Part shown: piece after piece, positions 18,850 through 27,427 of the stretch
Numbering within the stretch: position 1 is the stretch's first letter
Layout of the letters: every line of letters begins with the position of its first letter
Source of the DNA: Prevotella sp. UBA2742
GTDB taxonomy: Bacteria > Bacteroidota > Bacteroidia > Bacteroidales > Bacteroidaceae
Length of the DNA: 64,000 nucleotides
Direction of reading: 5' to 3'
Assembly (NCBI GenBank): GCA_002353485.1
Contig: DEJS01000012.1
Location: forward strand, 56,760-120,759
The notes under the pieces: generated by a model
The model's input: only the letters and a program-made list of their open reading frames with translations
Told to the model about the DNA's origin: nothing
Databases searched by the model: none
Program-made: the position numbers and the translations under genes

Positions 18850-18973
18850 CCGGCGGAATTCCGATAAGGCTGCTGTCAGTATCACCTCCAGCTCTAAGCA
18901 AGCCTTAATCTCTTTTAAGAGACGAACGATAGATTGGAGGAAGGGTTTATATAAAATTTTTTCGATTTAAGTT

Positions 18974-19339
18974 ATGGAAAAAATAGGTTTTTGGCTCCGT
19001 GGTGCCAAGTGGTCAACGCCTTCACTCGTGATCCGGAGTGTTGTCCTCGGCGAGTTTACTGACTGCGGCACGGAGTTCACCTTTGGAAGTGTTGAAGCCA
19101 TGCTACACGAGTTGCTGGCACCCTATGGCATTCCTGTGCTCTGCGGATTTCCTGCCGGCCACGGCGATGTCAATCTGCCGCTTGTCATGGGTGCTCCCGT
19201 TACCATCGATGTGCGCAGTGACGGTGCCACGCTGACATTTGACATCGATGGTACTCCGCGTGAAGTCCGTACGGCTGACATCACTGTCGCAAAGACACCT
19301 GCCGCCATACGATTGAGAATGGCAGGAAAGAGAGATTGA
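18974..19339 (+). pseudogene. LD-carboxypeptidase (S66) C-terminal fragment
   Basis: 121 aa matching only the last third of LdcA-type muramoyltetrapeptide carboxypeptidases. VVLGEFTDCG and LHELLAPYGIPVLCGFPAGH (with the triad His near the end) are followed by the terminal strand region NLPLVMGAPVTIDV. The N-terminal domain with the catalytic Ser is absent, and a TAA lies just before the ATG in the same frame, so the protein cannot be a peptidase. The first 20 residues are a rough match to the sequence preceding VVLGEFTD in complete proteins. I read it as a 5'-truncated remnant next to the repeat-rich gap. A stand-alone domain with another role is possible but less likely. Confidence 0.7.
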
Positions 19340-19349
19340 CGGAGGGGGA

Positions 19350-21368
19350 TTACAGCTTCAATGTGGTCTCCTGATGGGCCTGAATCTTGACTCTCTGGTC
19401 GCCAACGATGAGCCAGCCCTCTCCAGCTGTGCAGCTGACCTTTACCTGCCGACGGTCCATATAAACGTGTATCATGCCCTGCGGCGTGGGCACGTCGCCC
19501 TCTATCCACTCCAGGTCGCCTAACGCTGGACGCACCTCAAACTCTTCATAGCCGGGCTTGGTGGGCTGAACGCCTAAATAGTATTTGCCTAACAGGTAGA
19601 CGGGCGAGGCTCCCCAGGCGTGACAGAGCGACTTGCCGTAGGGGCGGCCGTACATGGCCAGATGTTGTGTTCCGCTTTCTGTGGGTACGTACTTCTCCCA
19701 AAACGAGGTGGCCCCTTCCTTCAGCATGCCTCCCCAGTAGGAGCGTATCTCGCGGAGTACTTGCTGGTGGTGGCCCATCAGACAGAGCGTCTCCAGCTCG
19801 TAAAAGCGCATGTAGGGCGTGGTAATAGGGTCTATCTGAGGGTTGAGCATTACGCTCTGCATGATTTCCTTACGTTCTTCCTGGTATGCCAAGCCGTAGA
19901 GTATGGCAAACATGTTGGGAAACTTGGTAATCTGACGGTTCAGCACGCCGTCTTCGATGGCGTGGAGGTAGGCATGCAGGTCGTGACTCCAGAAGGTCTG
20001 CCTGATTTTGTTGCGCAGTGTTTCTGCCTTTACCCTGTAGTCGTTTTTTACTCCAAGCAGTTTGGCGCAGACTGCCATGGTGTCCAAGGCTTTGCAGAAG
20101 AGTATCTGCTCAAAGCACAGGGTACCGCGCTTGTGCATGGGGAAGTCTACCCAGTCGACGAAAATCCAATCGTCTGGCTGTCCCTCGGCCATGCCTTCGG
20201 CATTAGTGCGGGCGAGTACATAGTCCATCAGGCTCACCATGCGTGGCCACATCTCGCGCACGAAGTCTGCGTCGGCCGTGTACTGGTAGTAGTCGAGAAT
20301 GCTGTTGAACCAGTAGAAGGTGTAGTCCATGATGGTGTTGATGTGTGCCGTCACGGGGTCTTTGCCACGAAGCTGGCGTATGGTGCGTTTCACGCACTCC
20401 GAGTCAAAACGCAGGTAGTAGTTCATCAGATACGACTGTATGGCATCGCCCGACCATGTCCAGCGGTCGCGCTTGATGCCGTCCATGAAGAATTCGCGCG
20501 TCGTCAGGTCCATGGTGTAGGCAGCGACCTGCCAGATGCGGTTCAGTTCTTCGTCAGAGCAGCGGAACGAGCCGCTGTGGCTCACATCGTGAGGAGCATA
20601 CTCGTAGTCCATCAGCACCTCGTCGTAGCTGGCGCCTTCCTCCGTTTCTATATAGACGTAGCGGAAGGCCTTGCTGGCTGCAACACAATCGCAGCATGCC
20701 GGACAGGAGAGTACGTCGAGGGTCTCGCAATGCTCGCGGTCTAAGGCTTCCTCGCGGCTCTCGCCGTAGTAGACATGGGCGGTACCTTTCAGACCTTTTA
20801 TCTTCAGGTAGCCGAAGGTCTCACGTCCGAAGTCGTAGAGCGTGCCGGCTACCGCCATACTCTCGCGACTTACGGGACGCTGCTCTCTGCGCTCCAGATG
20901 GTATGAGGAAGGCGGGGTGTCGGCGCTGTCGAAGTGCCACGAAGCCGCTGGCACGTAGATGCCCGAACCGTGGGCCACGCCGTTCTCGTCTATCCATAGC
21001 TTGTCCTCGTATGTAGCCAGCCATGTTGAGTCGGTGTGGATGGTGTCGCCCTCAATGAAGAGGGCGGGTGGCGTCGCCTGGTTCCATACCTTCAGATTCA
21101 GCTTATGCTCGCCTGCGGGGATGGTGTAAGTGTCGGCGGGAAACTGCAGCTTCCCATCGATGGCAAAGTTGAATTGTCCTTCGCAGACAATGTGGATGCT
21201 CTCTGGCTGCTCTAAGGAGAAGACCTTCGAGAACTCCACCGTCACGTAGTGCGAGTCCTGCTTCCAGAACGGCGGGAACATCGCTCCGCGCTCTGTGCGT
21301 CGGTTGTTGAAGATGTTGCCCAGCCATATCTCAAAGTCGCCGGGATACCATATCCAAGTAGCTTTCAT
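19350..21368 (-). CDS. Alpha-L-rhamnosidase (GH78-like)
   Basis: Removes terminal L-rhamnose from pectic side chains or glycosides. The frame is open to 21428, but the natural start is MKATWIWYPGDFEIW at 21368, giving 672 aa and a 4-bp overlap with the upstream beta-helix gene. It has no obvious signal peptide. N-terminal beta-sandwich domains are followed by the (alpha/alpha)6 barrel, with the family signature FFMDGIKRDRWTWSGDA (catalytic acid region) and WIFVDWVDFP. The C-terminal beta-sandwich includes GMIHVYMDRRQVKVSC. The identification as GH78 is by motif; linkage specificity is unknown. Confidence 0.85.
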   Translation of the reverse strand: MKATWIWYPGDFEIWLGNIFNNRRTERGAMFPPFWKQDSHYVTVEFSKVFSLEQPESIHIVCEGQFNFAIDGKLQFPADTYTIPAGEHKLNLKVWNQATPPALFIEGDTIHTDSTWLATYEDKLWIDENGVAHGSGIYVPAASWHFDSADTPPSSYHLERREQRPVSRESMAVAGTLYDFGRETFGYLKIKGLKGTAHVYYGESREEALDREHCETLDVLSCPACCDCVAASKAFRYVYIETEEGASYDEVLMDYEYAPHDVSHSGSFRCSDEELNRIWQVAAYTMDLTTREFFMDGIKRDRWTWSGDAIQSYLMNYYLRFDSECVKRTIRQLRGKDPVTAHINTIMDYTFYWFNSILDYYQYTADADFVREMWPRMVSLMDYVLARTNAEGMAEGQPDDWIFVDWVDFPMHKRGTLCFEQILFCKALDTMAVCAKLLGVKNDYRVKAETLRNKIRQTFWSHDLHAYLHAIEDGVLNRQITKFPNMFAILYGLAYQEERKEIMQSVMLNPQIDPITTPYMRFYELETLCLMGHHQQVLREIRSYWGGMLKEGATSFWEKYVPTESGTQHLAMYGRPYGKSLCHAWGASPVYLLGKYYLGVQPTKPGYEEFEVRPALGDLEWIEGDVPTPQGMIHVYMDRRQVKVSCTAGEGWLIVGDQRVKIQAHQETTLKL

Positions 21369-23095
21369 TTTTCTATTCCTGCTTTTTGTTTGATGTCTTC
21401 GCTCACCTGTGGCCCGTTGTTCTCCCACGTGTTGCCAGGTCCGTTGGCATTCTTGAGGAACTTCTCCTCAGACGTCCAGTTGTCGCGCAGGGTAATGTTC
21501 GACGAGCCCTCGTCGGTATACAGATAGAACCAGTGGTTGGGGTCGTGAACATAAGAAGGCTTGGCAATGTCGCGTACCACATTCTCAGAGATGACGGTAC
21601 CGGGCTGGTTGCCTAAGGTGTAGATGCCGGCACAGTCGTACATGTGCTGGGCGTAGTCGTAGATAAGGTTCGCGTGCACCTTGTTATCCTTCATGCATAC
21701 CAGGTCGCGGTTCCATCCCCAGCCCAGTGAGATGCCCGTGTAGGAGACGTCGTGGATGGTGTTGTGATGGATGTTGATGTCTGAGACATAGCCGGCGCAG
21801 ATAGCCACACAGCCCCAGTCCTCGTTGGTCACGTCAAAGAAATGGCAGTTGCTGACTTCCTGGCGGGTGCATACTTCGCGGAAGTCAGTAGGCTGGTAGG
21901 GTAGGTGAGTCTCCAGTCCCTCGGGCGAGAACGAGCCACAGACATAGCCGTTCATGGCAATATCAGTAAAAGCAGAGTGTGTCGTGCTTCCACCGCGGCA
22001 TCCCTCCACGTAGTCCAGTCCTGAACCGCCCAGGTGCTCGAAGCGGCACTCCTCGAAGTTGCAGTTCTCCGTCCATCTCAGCTCCACGGCAGCATCGGCA
22101 CGTCCCAGCCACCCTTGGTTGTCCAGCTTGTGGTTGTTGGGACGGTCTATCTGTGGGCGCAGCTTGTAAGCCTCCTTCAGGTACATGCCAGCCTGTAGTG
22201 GCACGTGTCCTTGCTCTGAGGGGCGCATCCATGTGGTATGGCTGAAGGTAACACCCTTTATGGTGATGTTGCGTACCGGGCGCTCTGGGGTACCGATGTA
22301 TTCTATTAGTGTGGGCAGTACAGGGACGACAGCCTCACGGATGGTCTCGCCTTTGCGCGGCATGTAGTAGACCTTATGCTCGCGGATGTCGTGGTACCAC
22401 TCTCCGGGCTCGTCCAGCAGTTCCATGGCATTGGTCAGGTAGAATGGCGAGGGATGCCCCGTGTCGGGCGTCATGGGCGAAGGCCAGGGATGCTCGAATT
22501 GCAGCTTGGCTTCGGGGTCGTGGAATGTCACGGCTACGGAATCGCCCTGCACCCGCATCGCCTTGATACGCAGGTTACTGGTGCACCACATCTCGTGCAG
22601 CACCATCTCAGGGTAGGGGGCCTTTAGTATCTTCTCGACAGCCTTTCTGGGCACCCACAGCACGCGGTTCTTCTTGTCGTAGGTGCGGATGCGTGCCATC
22701 TGCTCGAAGTCGCTGACGTCGCGGGCCCTGATGGCTTTCCTTCCGTTGATGTACAGCTGGCGGAAGTCGATGGGTCGTCCGTTATGGTCGGGCACGTCAG
22801 CCACCATGAGGTGTCCTTTGCGCTGCCATGTGGTGATGTTCACCCCGCCGCTGATAACAGCATCTTTACCCTGAATGCTCAGTCCGCTGTCTTCCGGACG
22901 GAGTCGGAGGGGTTCGTACAGCCGGTAGGTTCCCGGGGCCATACGGATGGTCACCTGGCTGGCCTGTCCCAGACGCCGCATCTCGCGTGCCTTGCGGACG
23001 GCATCCGTCAGTGACGAGTCGGGGGTAATATGGATGTCTGCTGCCTGCACTTGTAGGCAACAGAGTAAACTGACAAATAATAAGAATCTCTTCAT
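21365..23095 (-). CDS. Secreted right-handed beta-helix protein (GH141-like), paralogue 1
   Basis: 576 aa from MKRFLLFVSLLCCLQVQA, a signal peptide; the open frame to 23131 is upstream of it. A parallel beta-helix follows: GISLGWGWNRDLVCMKDNKV and SGLDYVEGCRGGSTTHSAF are typical coils. N-terminal features (VISGGVNITTW; FRQLYINGRKAIRARD) resemble GH141-type enzymes, which act on pectin or xylan side chains; the GH141 call is from memory of the family pattern. It is paralogous to the gene at 37081-38679, and both are the first genes of glycosidase operons with the same upstream motif. Confidence 0.75.
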   Translation of the reverse strand: MKRFLLFVSLLCCLQVQAADIHITPDSSLTDAVRKAREMRRLGQASQVTIRMAPGTYRLYEPLRLRPEDSGLSIQGKDAVISGGVNITTWQRKGHLMVADVPDHNGRPIDFRQLYINGRKAIRARDVSDFEQMARIRTYDKKNRVLWVPRKAVEKILKAPYPEMVLHEMWCTSNLRIKAMRVQGDSVAVTFHDPEAKLQFEHPWPSPMTPDTGHPSPFYLTNAMELLDEPGEWYHDIREHKVYYMPRKGETIREAVVPVLPTLIEYIGTPERPVRNITIKGVTFSHTTWMRPSEQGHVPLQAGMYLKEAYKLRPQIDRPNNHKLDNQGWLGRADAAVELRWTENCNFEECRFEHLGGSGLDYVEGCRGGSTTHSAFTDIAMNGYVCGSFSPEGLETHLPYQPTDFREVCTRQEVSNCHFFDVTNEDWGCVAICAGYVSDINIHHNTIHDVSYTGISLGWGWNRDLVCMKDNKVHANLIYDYAQHMYDCAGIYTLGNQPGTVISENVVRDIAKPSYVHDPNHWFYLYTDEGSSNITLRDNWTSEEKFLKNANGPGNTWENNGPQVSEDIKQKAGIEK

Positions 23096-23103
23096 AGTAT
23101 AAA

Positions 23104-23131
23104 TAAGACGTGCGCGTGCCCGGAATGTCAT
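23104..23131 (-). promoter_or_regulatory. ECF-like motif (ATGACATT-N13-CGTCTTA), copy 1
   Basis: On the minus strand ATGACATT, 13 bases, CGTCTTA, ending 8 nt before the start codon of the beta-helix gene. The same spaced motif precedes two other minus-strand genes (38687-38714, 43362-43389), with a weaker divergent copy at 38727-38753. It resembles ECF-sigma promoters with CGTC at -10. Confidence 0.5.
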
Positions 23132-23178
23132 GTGCCGGGGCTGTTAACAACTAAAGAAAGAGGTTAAAGGCTGTTAAT

Positions 23179-23195
23179 AACTAAATGCTTTAGTT
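23179..23195. promoter_or_regulatory. Palindromic operator, probably for BlaI
   Basis: AACTAAA-TGC-TTTAGTT is a perfect 17-bp dyad about 85 bp before blaI. A looser GTAAC/GTTAC dyad follows at 23200-23220, next to a near-consensus -7 (TTACTTTG, 23217-23224). The position suits autorepression by the BlaI-type repressor, which binds dyads of this kind. Confidence 0.6.
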
Positions 23196-23280
23196 GTAAG
23201 TAACGAAAACTTTTAGTTACTTTGCAGCCAGGTATTGAATCCGACGCGTAATAGACAAGCATGAACTAAAACTAAAAAGA

Positions 23281-23637
23281 ATGAAAAAGCTGACAAATAA
23301 AGAAAAAGAGATTATGGAGCTGTACTGGCAGCACGGTCCGATGTTCGTACGCGAACTGCAGGAACACTATGCAGAGCCTCGTCCGCATTTCAACACCCTC
23401 TCGACGCTGGTGCGTATCTTAGAGAAGCATGGCTTTTTGGACCACCGGCAGATAGGCAACAGCTACCAGTACTATCCGCTCGTCACGGAGAAGGAGTACG
23501 GACGCTCCTCTATAGCCGGGGTCATCAAGAACTATTTTGGCGACTCCTACCTCTCGGCAGTCTCCTCGTTTGTGAAAGAAGAGAAGATATCGGTAGACGA
23601 ACTGAAAGAACTGATAAGGGAAATAGAAAATGCTTGA
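23281..23637 (+). CDS. blaI: BlaI/MecI/CopY-family transcriptional repressor
   Basis: 118-aa winged-helix repressor: LTNKEKEIMELYWQHGPMFV, then the recognition region LSTLVRILEKHGFLDHRQIG, then a C-terminal dimerisation helix (VSSFVKEEKISVDELKELIR). It overlaps the next gene (blaR1-like) by 8 bp. In the family the sensor protease relieves repression by promoting cleavage of the repressor. In Bacteroidetes such pairs are often linked to functions other than beta-lactam resistance; no beta-lactamase is nearby. Confidence 0.92.
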   Translation: MKKLTNKEKEIMELYWQHGPMFVRELQEHYAEPRPHFNTLSTLVRILEKHGFLDHRQIGNSYQYYPLVTEKEYGRSSIAGVIKNYFGDSYLSAVSSFVKEEKISVDELKELIREIENA

Positions 23638-24901
23638 CTTCCTGACCTACGATGCCAAGGTGGCCGTGCTGATACTGGCGTTCTACATCTGCTACCGCCT
23701 GCTGCTCAGCAAAGAGACGTTCCACCGTGTGAACCGCCTGGTGCTGTTGGGCACCGCCGTGCTCTCGTTCCTGTTGCCGCTGTGCGTCATCACGATGCAC
23801 GAGACGGTGGCCGCCCCTCGCCCTGAAGTCGTGATAGGCGAGATAGGGTCGGCTGTTGTCGAAGGGCAACAGCCCATGTGGTGGCACTACCTGTTGCCCG
23901 TCTTGTTTGTTACAGGTGCGGCGATAACACTCGGTCATACCCTTGCCTCGCTGGTCAGCGTCCTGCGACTAATCCGTACGAGCGAACAGCATCCAGAGGA
24001 CGACGGCACCGTTGTCTGCGTGACAGACCGACGGGTGTCGCCCTTCAGCTGGATGCACTATATCGTGATGAACCGCGAGGACTATGAGGCACGCGATGCC
24101 GCCATCCTCGCCCACGAACGGGGACACATCAGGCTCCGTCACTCCTGGGACCTGCTCCTCGTTGATACCCTCACCGCCCTCCAGTGGTTCAACCCCGCCA
24201 TGTGGATGCTGCGCCAGGACCTGCGCGCCATCCACGAATACGAGGCCGACGGTGCAGTACTCTCTCAGGGGTTCAATGCGCGTCAATATCAATACCTGTT
24301 AATCACAAAAGCCGCGAGCATTGGCGGGTACTCCATTGCTAACGGTATCAGTCACAGTACCCTCAAAAACCGTATACACATGATGTTACATAAAGAAACC
24401 AAACGCAGCCATCTCGTGAAGCTGCTGGCCCTGCTGCCCATTGTCGGCACCGCCCTCGCCCTGAATGCTGAGACCGTCACTGACTATCAGTATGATACGC
24501 CCCAAAAGAAGCAAATCATCAAGGAAAACAAGCAGAATGCTCAGAGCAAGCCCTTCGACGTAGTGGAGCAGATGCCCCAGTTCCCTGGAGGAATTAAGGA
24601 ACTGATGACGTTCCTAAGTCAGAACGTCCGCTATCCGGAAGCAGCCCACAAGGCAGGGCAGCAGGGACGCGTCATAGTCAATTTCGTCGTAGAGAAGGAC
24701 GGCAGCATCACAGAGGCCTGTGTTGTCAAGTCCGTATCGCCAGAGCTGGATGCCGAGGCCCTGCGCGTAATCAGTTCGATGCCCAACTGGATTCCCGGAA
24801 TGCAGAACGGCGAGGCCGTCCGCGTGAAGTACACCGTTCCCATCACCTTCCGACTGCAAAGCGACAACAAGCCCGTCGCAGTCCAAGTCCAAAACAATTA
24901 A
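23630..24901 (+). CDS. BlaR1/MecR1-type M56 membrane metallopeptidase with C-terminal TonB domain
   Basis: 423 aa. N-terminal membrane helices (KVAVLILAFYICYRLLL; VLLGTAVLSFLLPLCVI; YLLPVLFVTGAAITLG) lead to the M56 zinc motif AHERGH (HExxH) and EYEADGAVL as third ligand. After another membrane segment (LVKLLALLPIVGTALAL) comes a periplasmic TonB C-terminal domain (QFPGGIKELMTFL to VKYTVPITFRL). It has no penicillin-sensor domain, so the signal is unlikely to be a beta-lactam. The 8-bp overlap with blaI and 17-bp spacing to the TPR gene indicate one operon. Confidence 0.9.
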   Translation: MLDFLTYDAKVAVLILAFYICYRLLLSKETFHRVNRLVLLGTAVLSFLLPLCVITMHETVAAPRPEVVIGEIGSAVVEGQQPMWWHYLLPVLFVTGAAITLGHTLASLVSVLRLIRTSEQHPEDDGTVVCVTDRRVSPFSWMHYIVMNREDYEARDAAILAHERGHIRLRHSWDLLLVDTLTALQWFNPAMWMLRQDLRAIHEYEADGAVLSQGFNARQYQYLLITKAASIGGYSIANGISHSTLKNRIHMMLHKETKRSHLVKLLALLPIVGTALALNAETVTDYQYDTPQKKQIIKENKQNAQSKPFDVVEQMPQFPGGIKELMTFLSQNVRYPEAAHKAGQQGRVIVNFVVEKDGSITEACVVKSVSPELDAEALRVISSMPNWIPGMQNGEAVRVKYTVPITFRLQSDNKPVAVQVQNN

Positions 24902-24918
24902 TACCATCTCGTTCTGAT

Positions 24919-26094
24919 ATGTACAGATTCTCAACCACACTCATCCTCGTCCTCTTGACGTTTACCAGCGCAAGGGGCGAGGCTCTTGACTCGCTGGCCC
25001 TGCTTGTGCAGCGGGGCGACAGTATGATGCAGCAGTACAATACCTTCGAGGCGTTGAAATACTATCAGCAGGCCTACAATCAGGCACAGGCACAAGGCAT
25101 CACCCGCTTCTCGATGGATGCGGATTTCAGCATGTCGAAGCCTTACGTGCCAGAGGACCGTGTTCCCCGTCAAATCCGGCTGAAGTTGGCCGACTGCCAG
25201 TACAAACGTGCCAACTACCGGGAGACCACGGAACTGCTGAAGAACATGCCCGAGGACAGCTTGACGCACGATGCCTTCCGACAGTTGGCCAACAGCTACA
25301 GACAGCAGGGCGACACGGACTCCTACATGTACTGGGCTGCCCGGCTTTTGGAGCACTACCCGATGGACGGCGAGGTGGTGGCCGGTCTCACGCTGGCATA
25401 CGCCAGAAGCAATCAGCCGCAGAAGGGCATCGTCTGTGCATTGAAATATACATTGAAGGACTCTACCAACATCCTCGTCAACCGTGCCGCGGCCGAAGCT
25501 TGGCTGCTGAATGGCGACTATACGGCAGCAGCCAACATGTATGACCGCTTGTTGCAGCAGGGTGACTCTGTTTTCAGCACCCTCTATTCCGCTGGTATGT
25601 GCAATAGCAGGATAGACTCGCTGGAGCGGGCCTACCAGTATTTGAAGACGGCATTCTTGCAGAGCGGCATGCAACACGCCAACTGTGCCTGGCGCCTCGG
25701 CGTGGTCAGTATTGATACCAAGCGCTTCGACGAAGGACTGCAGTATCTCAATGTGGCTTTGGAGCTGATGAAGCCCGACACCGTTGCCATGCGCGCCATC
25801 ACGTTGTCGCAGGGCGAAGGATACTACCTGACCGAACACTACGCAGAGGCCGTAGCCTCATGGAAAGCGCATTTGGCATATAACCCTTCCTCCATCGCGA
25901 CCTATTACAATATAGCCAACGCCTGCTATTACTTCTTGCCAGACGGTCAGGAGGCCAAGGAGTACTACGAGAAGTTCCTTGACCTGGCCCGTAGGGAAGA
26001 AAAGCCTACGCCGCAATTAGTGGAGATGATAGACAAGGCCGAGGCGCTATTGCGTACCACCAATTTCGGAAAGCATAGGACAAAGAAAAGATAG
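24919..26094 (+). CDS. TPR-repeat protein (exported)
   Basis: 391 aa with a probable signal peptide (FSTTLILVLLTFTSARG). It is built of degenerate tetratricopeptide repeats, for example FEALKYYQQAYNQAQAQG, YREDTTELL-like (NYRETTELLKNMP), and SIATYYNIANACYYF. It probably lies in the periplasm as a scaffold or sensor accessory. It is the third gene of the blaI-blaR1 operon and is followed by an inverted repeat. No specific function can be assigned. Confidence 0.75.
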   Translation: MYRFSTTLILVLLTFTSARGEALDSLALLVQRGDSMMQQYNTFEALKYYQQAYNQAQAQGITRFSMDADFSMSKPYVPEDRVPRQIRLKLADCQYKRANYRETTELLKNMPEDSLTHDAFRQLANSYRQQGDTDSYMYWAARLLEHYPMDGEVVAGLTLAYARSNQPQKGIVCALKYTLKDSTNILVNRAAAEAWLLNGDYTAAANMYDRLLQQGDSVFSTLYSAGMCNSRIDSLERAYQYLKTAFLQSGMQHANCAWRLGVVSIDTKRFDEGLQYLNVALELMKPDTVAMRAITLSQGEGYYLTEHYAEAVASWKAHLAYNPSSIATYYNIANACYYFLPDGQEAKEYYEKFLDLARREEKPTPQLVEMIDKAEALLRTTNFGKHRTKKR

Positions 26095-26152
26095 CCGACA
26101 GATAAAGCGCAGTTCATTTTCCGTCTTTCTATGCCTACGGCATTAAACCTTT

Positions 26153-26193
26153 GTTAGTGGTATTCGTCAAATGGGAATATCACTAACTTTTTT
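26153..26193 (+). terminator. Strong inverted repeat: terminator after the TPR gene or operator of adh
   Basis: GTTAGTGGTATTC pairs with GAATATCACTAAC (13-bp stem with one G-T), followed by six T. It also overlaps a near-consensus -7 box (AACCTTTG, 26146-26153) and lies 18 bp before the alcohol dehydrogenase start, so it may instead be an operator or leader hairpin for that gene. Confidence 0.6.
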
Positions 26194-26211
26194 AATGCAT
26201 TACAAAAGACT

Positions 26212-27399
26212 ATGAAGGATTTCGTTTATTATGCTCCTACCGAGGTGGCTTTCGGTCGGGAGAGTGAGGAACAGGTGGCTGCTCTTGTAAAGAAGTATGG
26301 TGGCACGAAGGTGCTGGTTCACTACGGTGGCAAGAGTGCGGTGAAGTCCGGCCTGTTAGACAAGATTTGCGGTCTGCTGAAGTCCGGCGGCGTTGACTAT
26401 GTGACCTTGGGCGGCGTGGTGCCCAACCCGCGTCTGTCGCTGGTACACGAGGGCATCCGGCTCTGTCAGCAAGAGGGCGTAGACTTCCTGCTGGCTGTGG
26501 GCGGCGGCAGCGTCATCGACTCCAGCAAGGCCATCGCCATGGGAGTGGCCAACCCCGACGTCGAGGTATGGGACTACTACATCGGCAAGGCACAGCTGAC
26601 GAAGGCCCTGCCCGTAGCATCGGTGCTTACCATTCCCGCTGCCGGCAGCGAGATGAGCGGCAACACGGTGATTACCAACGAGGACGGCGACTTCAAGCTG
26701 GGCTTTGGCGGTCCCGCCCTGCGCCCGAAGTTTGCCATTATGAACCCCGAGCGCACCATGACGCTGCCCCCGTACCAGACGGCTGCAGGCGTGACGGACA
26801 TGATGCTGCACATCTTCGAGCGCTACTTTACCAAGGATGACGACATGGAGCTGACCACCGCCCTGGCCGAGGCCACGCTGCGCACCATCAAGACGGCGGT
26901 GTTCGACGTGTTGAAGAATCCCAACGACTACCGTCAGCGCGCACAGATTATGTGGGCCGGCTCGGTGGCCCACTGGGGACTGCTGGGCATGGGTGTGGAG
27001 GAAGACTGGGCTACCCACCAGCTGGAGCACGAGCTCAGTGCCATGTTCGACGTTACCCACGGTGCCGGACTGGCTGCCGTATGGCCCTCATGGGCACGCT
27101 ACTGCATGCACGAGAACCTGCGCCGCTTCGTGCGTTTCGCTGTCAACGTGATGGACGTGCCCAACGACTTCACCGACCCCGAGGGCACGGCGCTGAAGGG
27201 CATCGAGGCCATGGAGAGATTCTATCACGCCATCGGCATGCCCATCAATATCAAGGAGCTCATCGGGCGCGACATCACCGACGCCGAGATCAAGGAGATG
27301 GTGCGTAAGTGCTCGCGCGACGACACCCGTCATCCCGGTGGACTGAAGGTGCTCTATGCCAAGGATATGGAAGCTATCTATAACATGGCACGCGGATGA
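26212..27399 (+). CDS. Iron-containing alcohol dehydrogenase (butanol dehydrogenase/YqhD-like)
   Basis: NAD(P)-dependent reduction of aldehydes; 395 aa. Nucleotide-binding part: LLAVGGGSVIDSSKAIA. The metal ligands lie in GVTDMMLHIFERYF (Asp, His), ATHQLEHELSAMFD (His) and VTHGAGLAAVWP (His). It is the first gene of a group with the GH9 gene (28 bp) and the Gfo/Idh gene (45 bp). The context suggests sugar- or aldehyde-related metabolism; the physiological substrate is not readable. Confidence 0.92.
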   Translation: MKDFVYYAPTEVAFGRESEEQVAALVKKYGGTKVLVHYGGKSAVKSGLLDKICGLLKSGGVDYVTLGGVVPNPRLSLVHEGIRLCQQEGVDFLLAVGGGSVIDSSKAIAMGVANPDVEVWDYYIGKAQLTKALPVASVLTIPAAGSEMSGNTVITNEDGDFKLGFGGPALRPKFAIMNPERTMTLPPYQTAAGVTDMMLHIFERYFTKDDDMELTTALAEATLRTIKTAVFDVLKNPNDYRQRAQIMWAGSVAHWGLLGMGVEEDWATHQLEHELSAMFDVTHGAGLAAVWPSWARYCMHENLRRFVRFAVNVMDVPNDFTDPEGTALKGIEAMERFYHAIGMPINIKELIGRDITDAEIKEMVRKCSRDDTRHPGGLKVLYAKDMEAIYNMARG

Positions 27400-27427
27400 A
27401 ACAATCCTGACTAAAAACCAATAACCA

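Noticed and set aside
23630..24901. Beta-lactam resistance locus
   Set aside because: No beta-lactamase or penicillin-binding domain is encoded; the sensor protein has a TonB-type tail instead.
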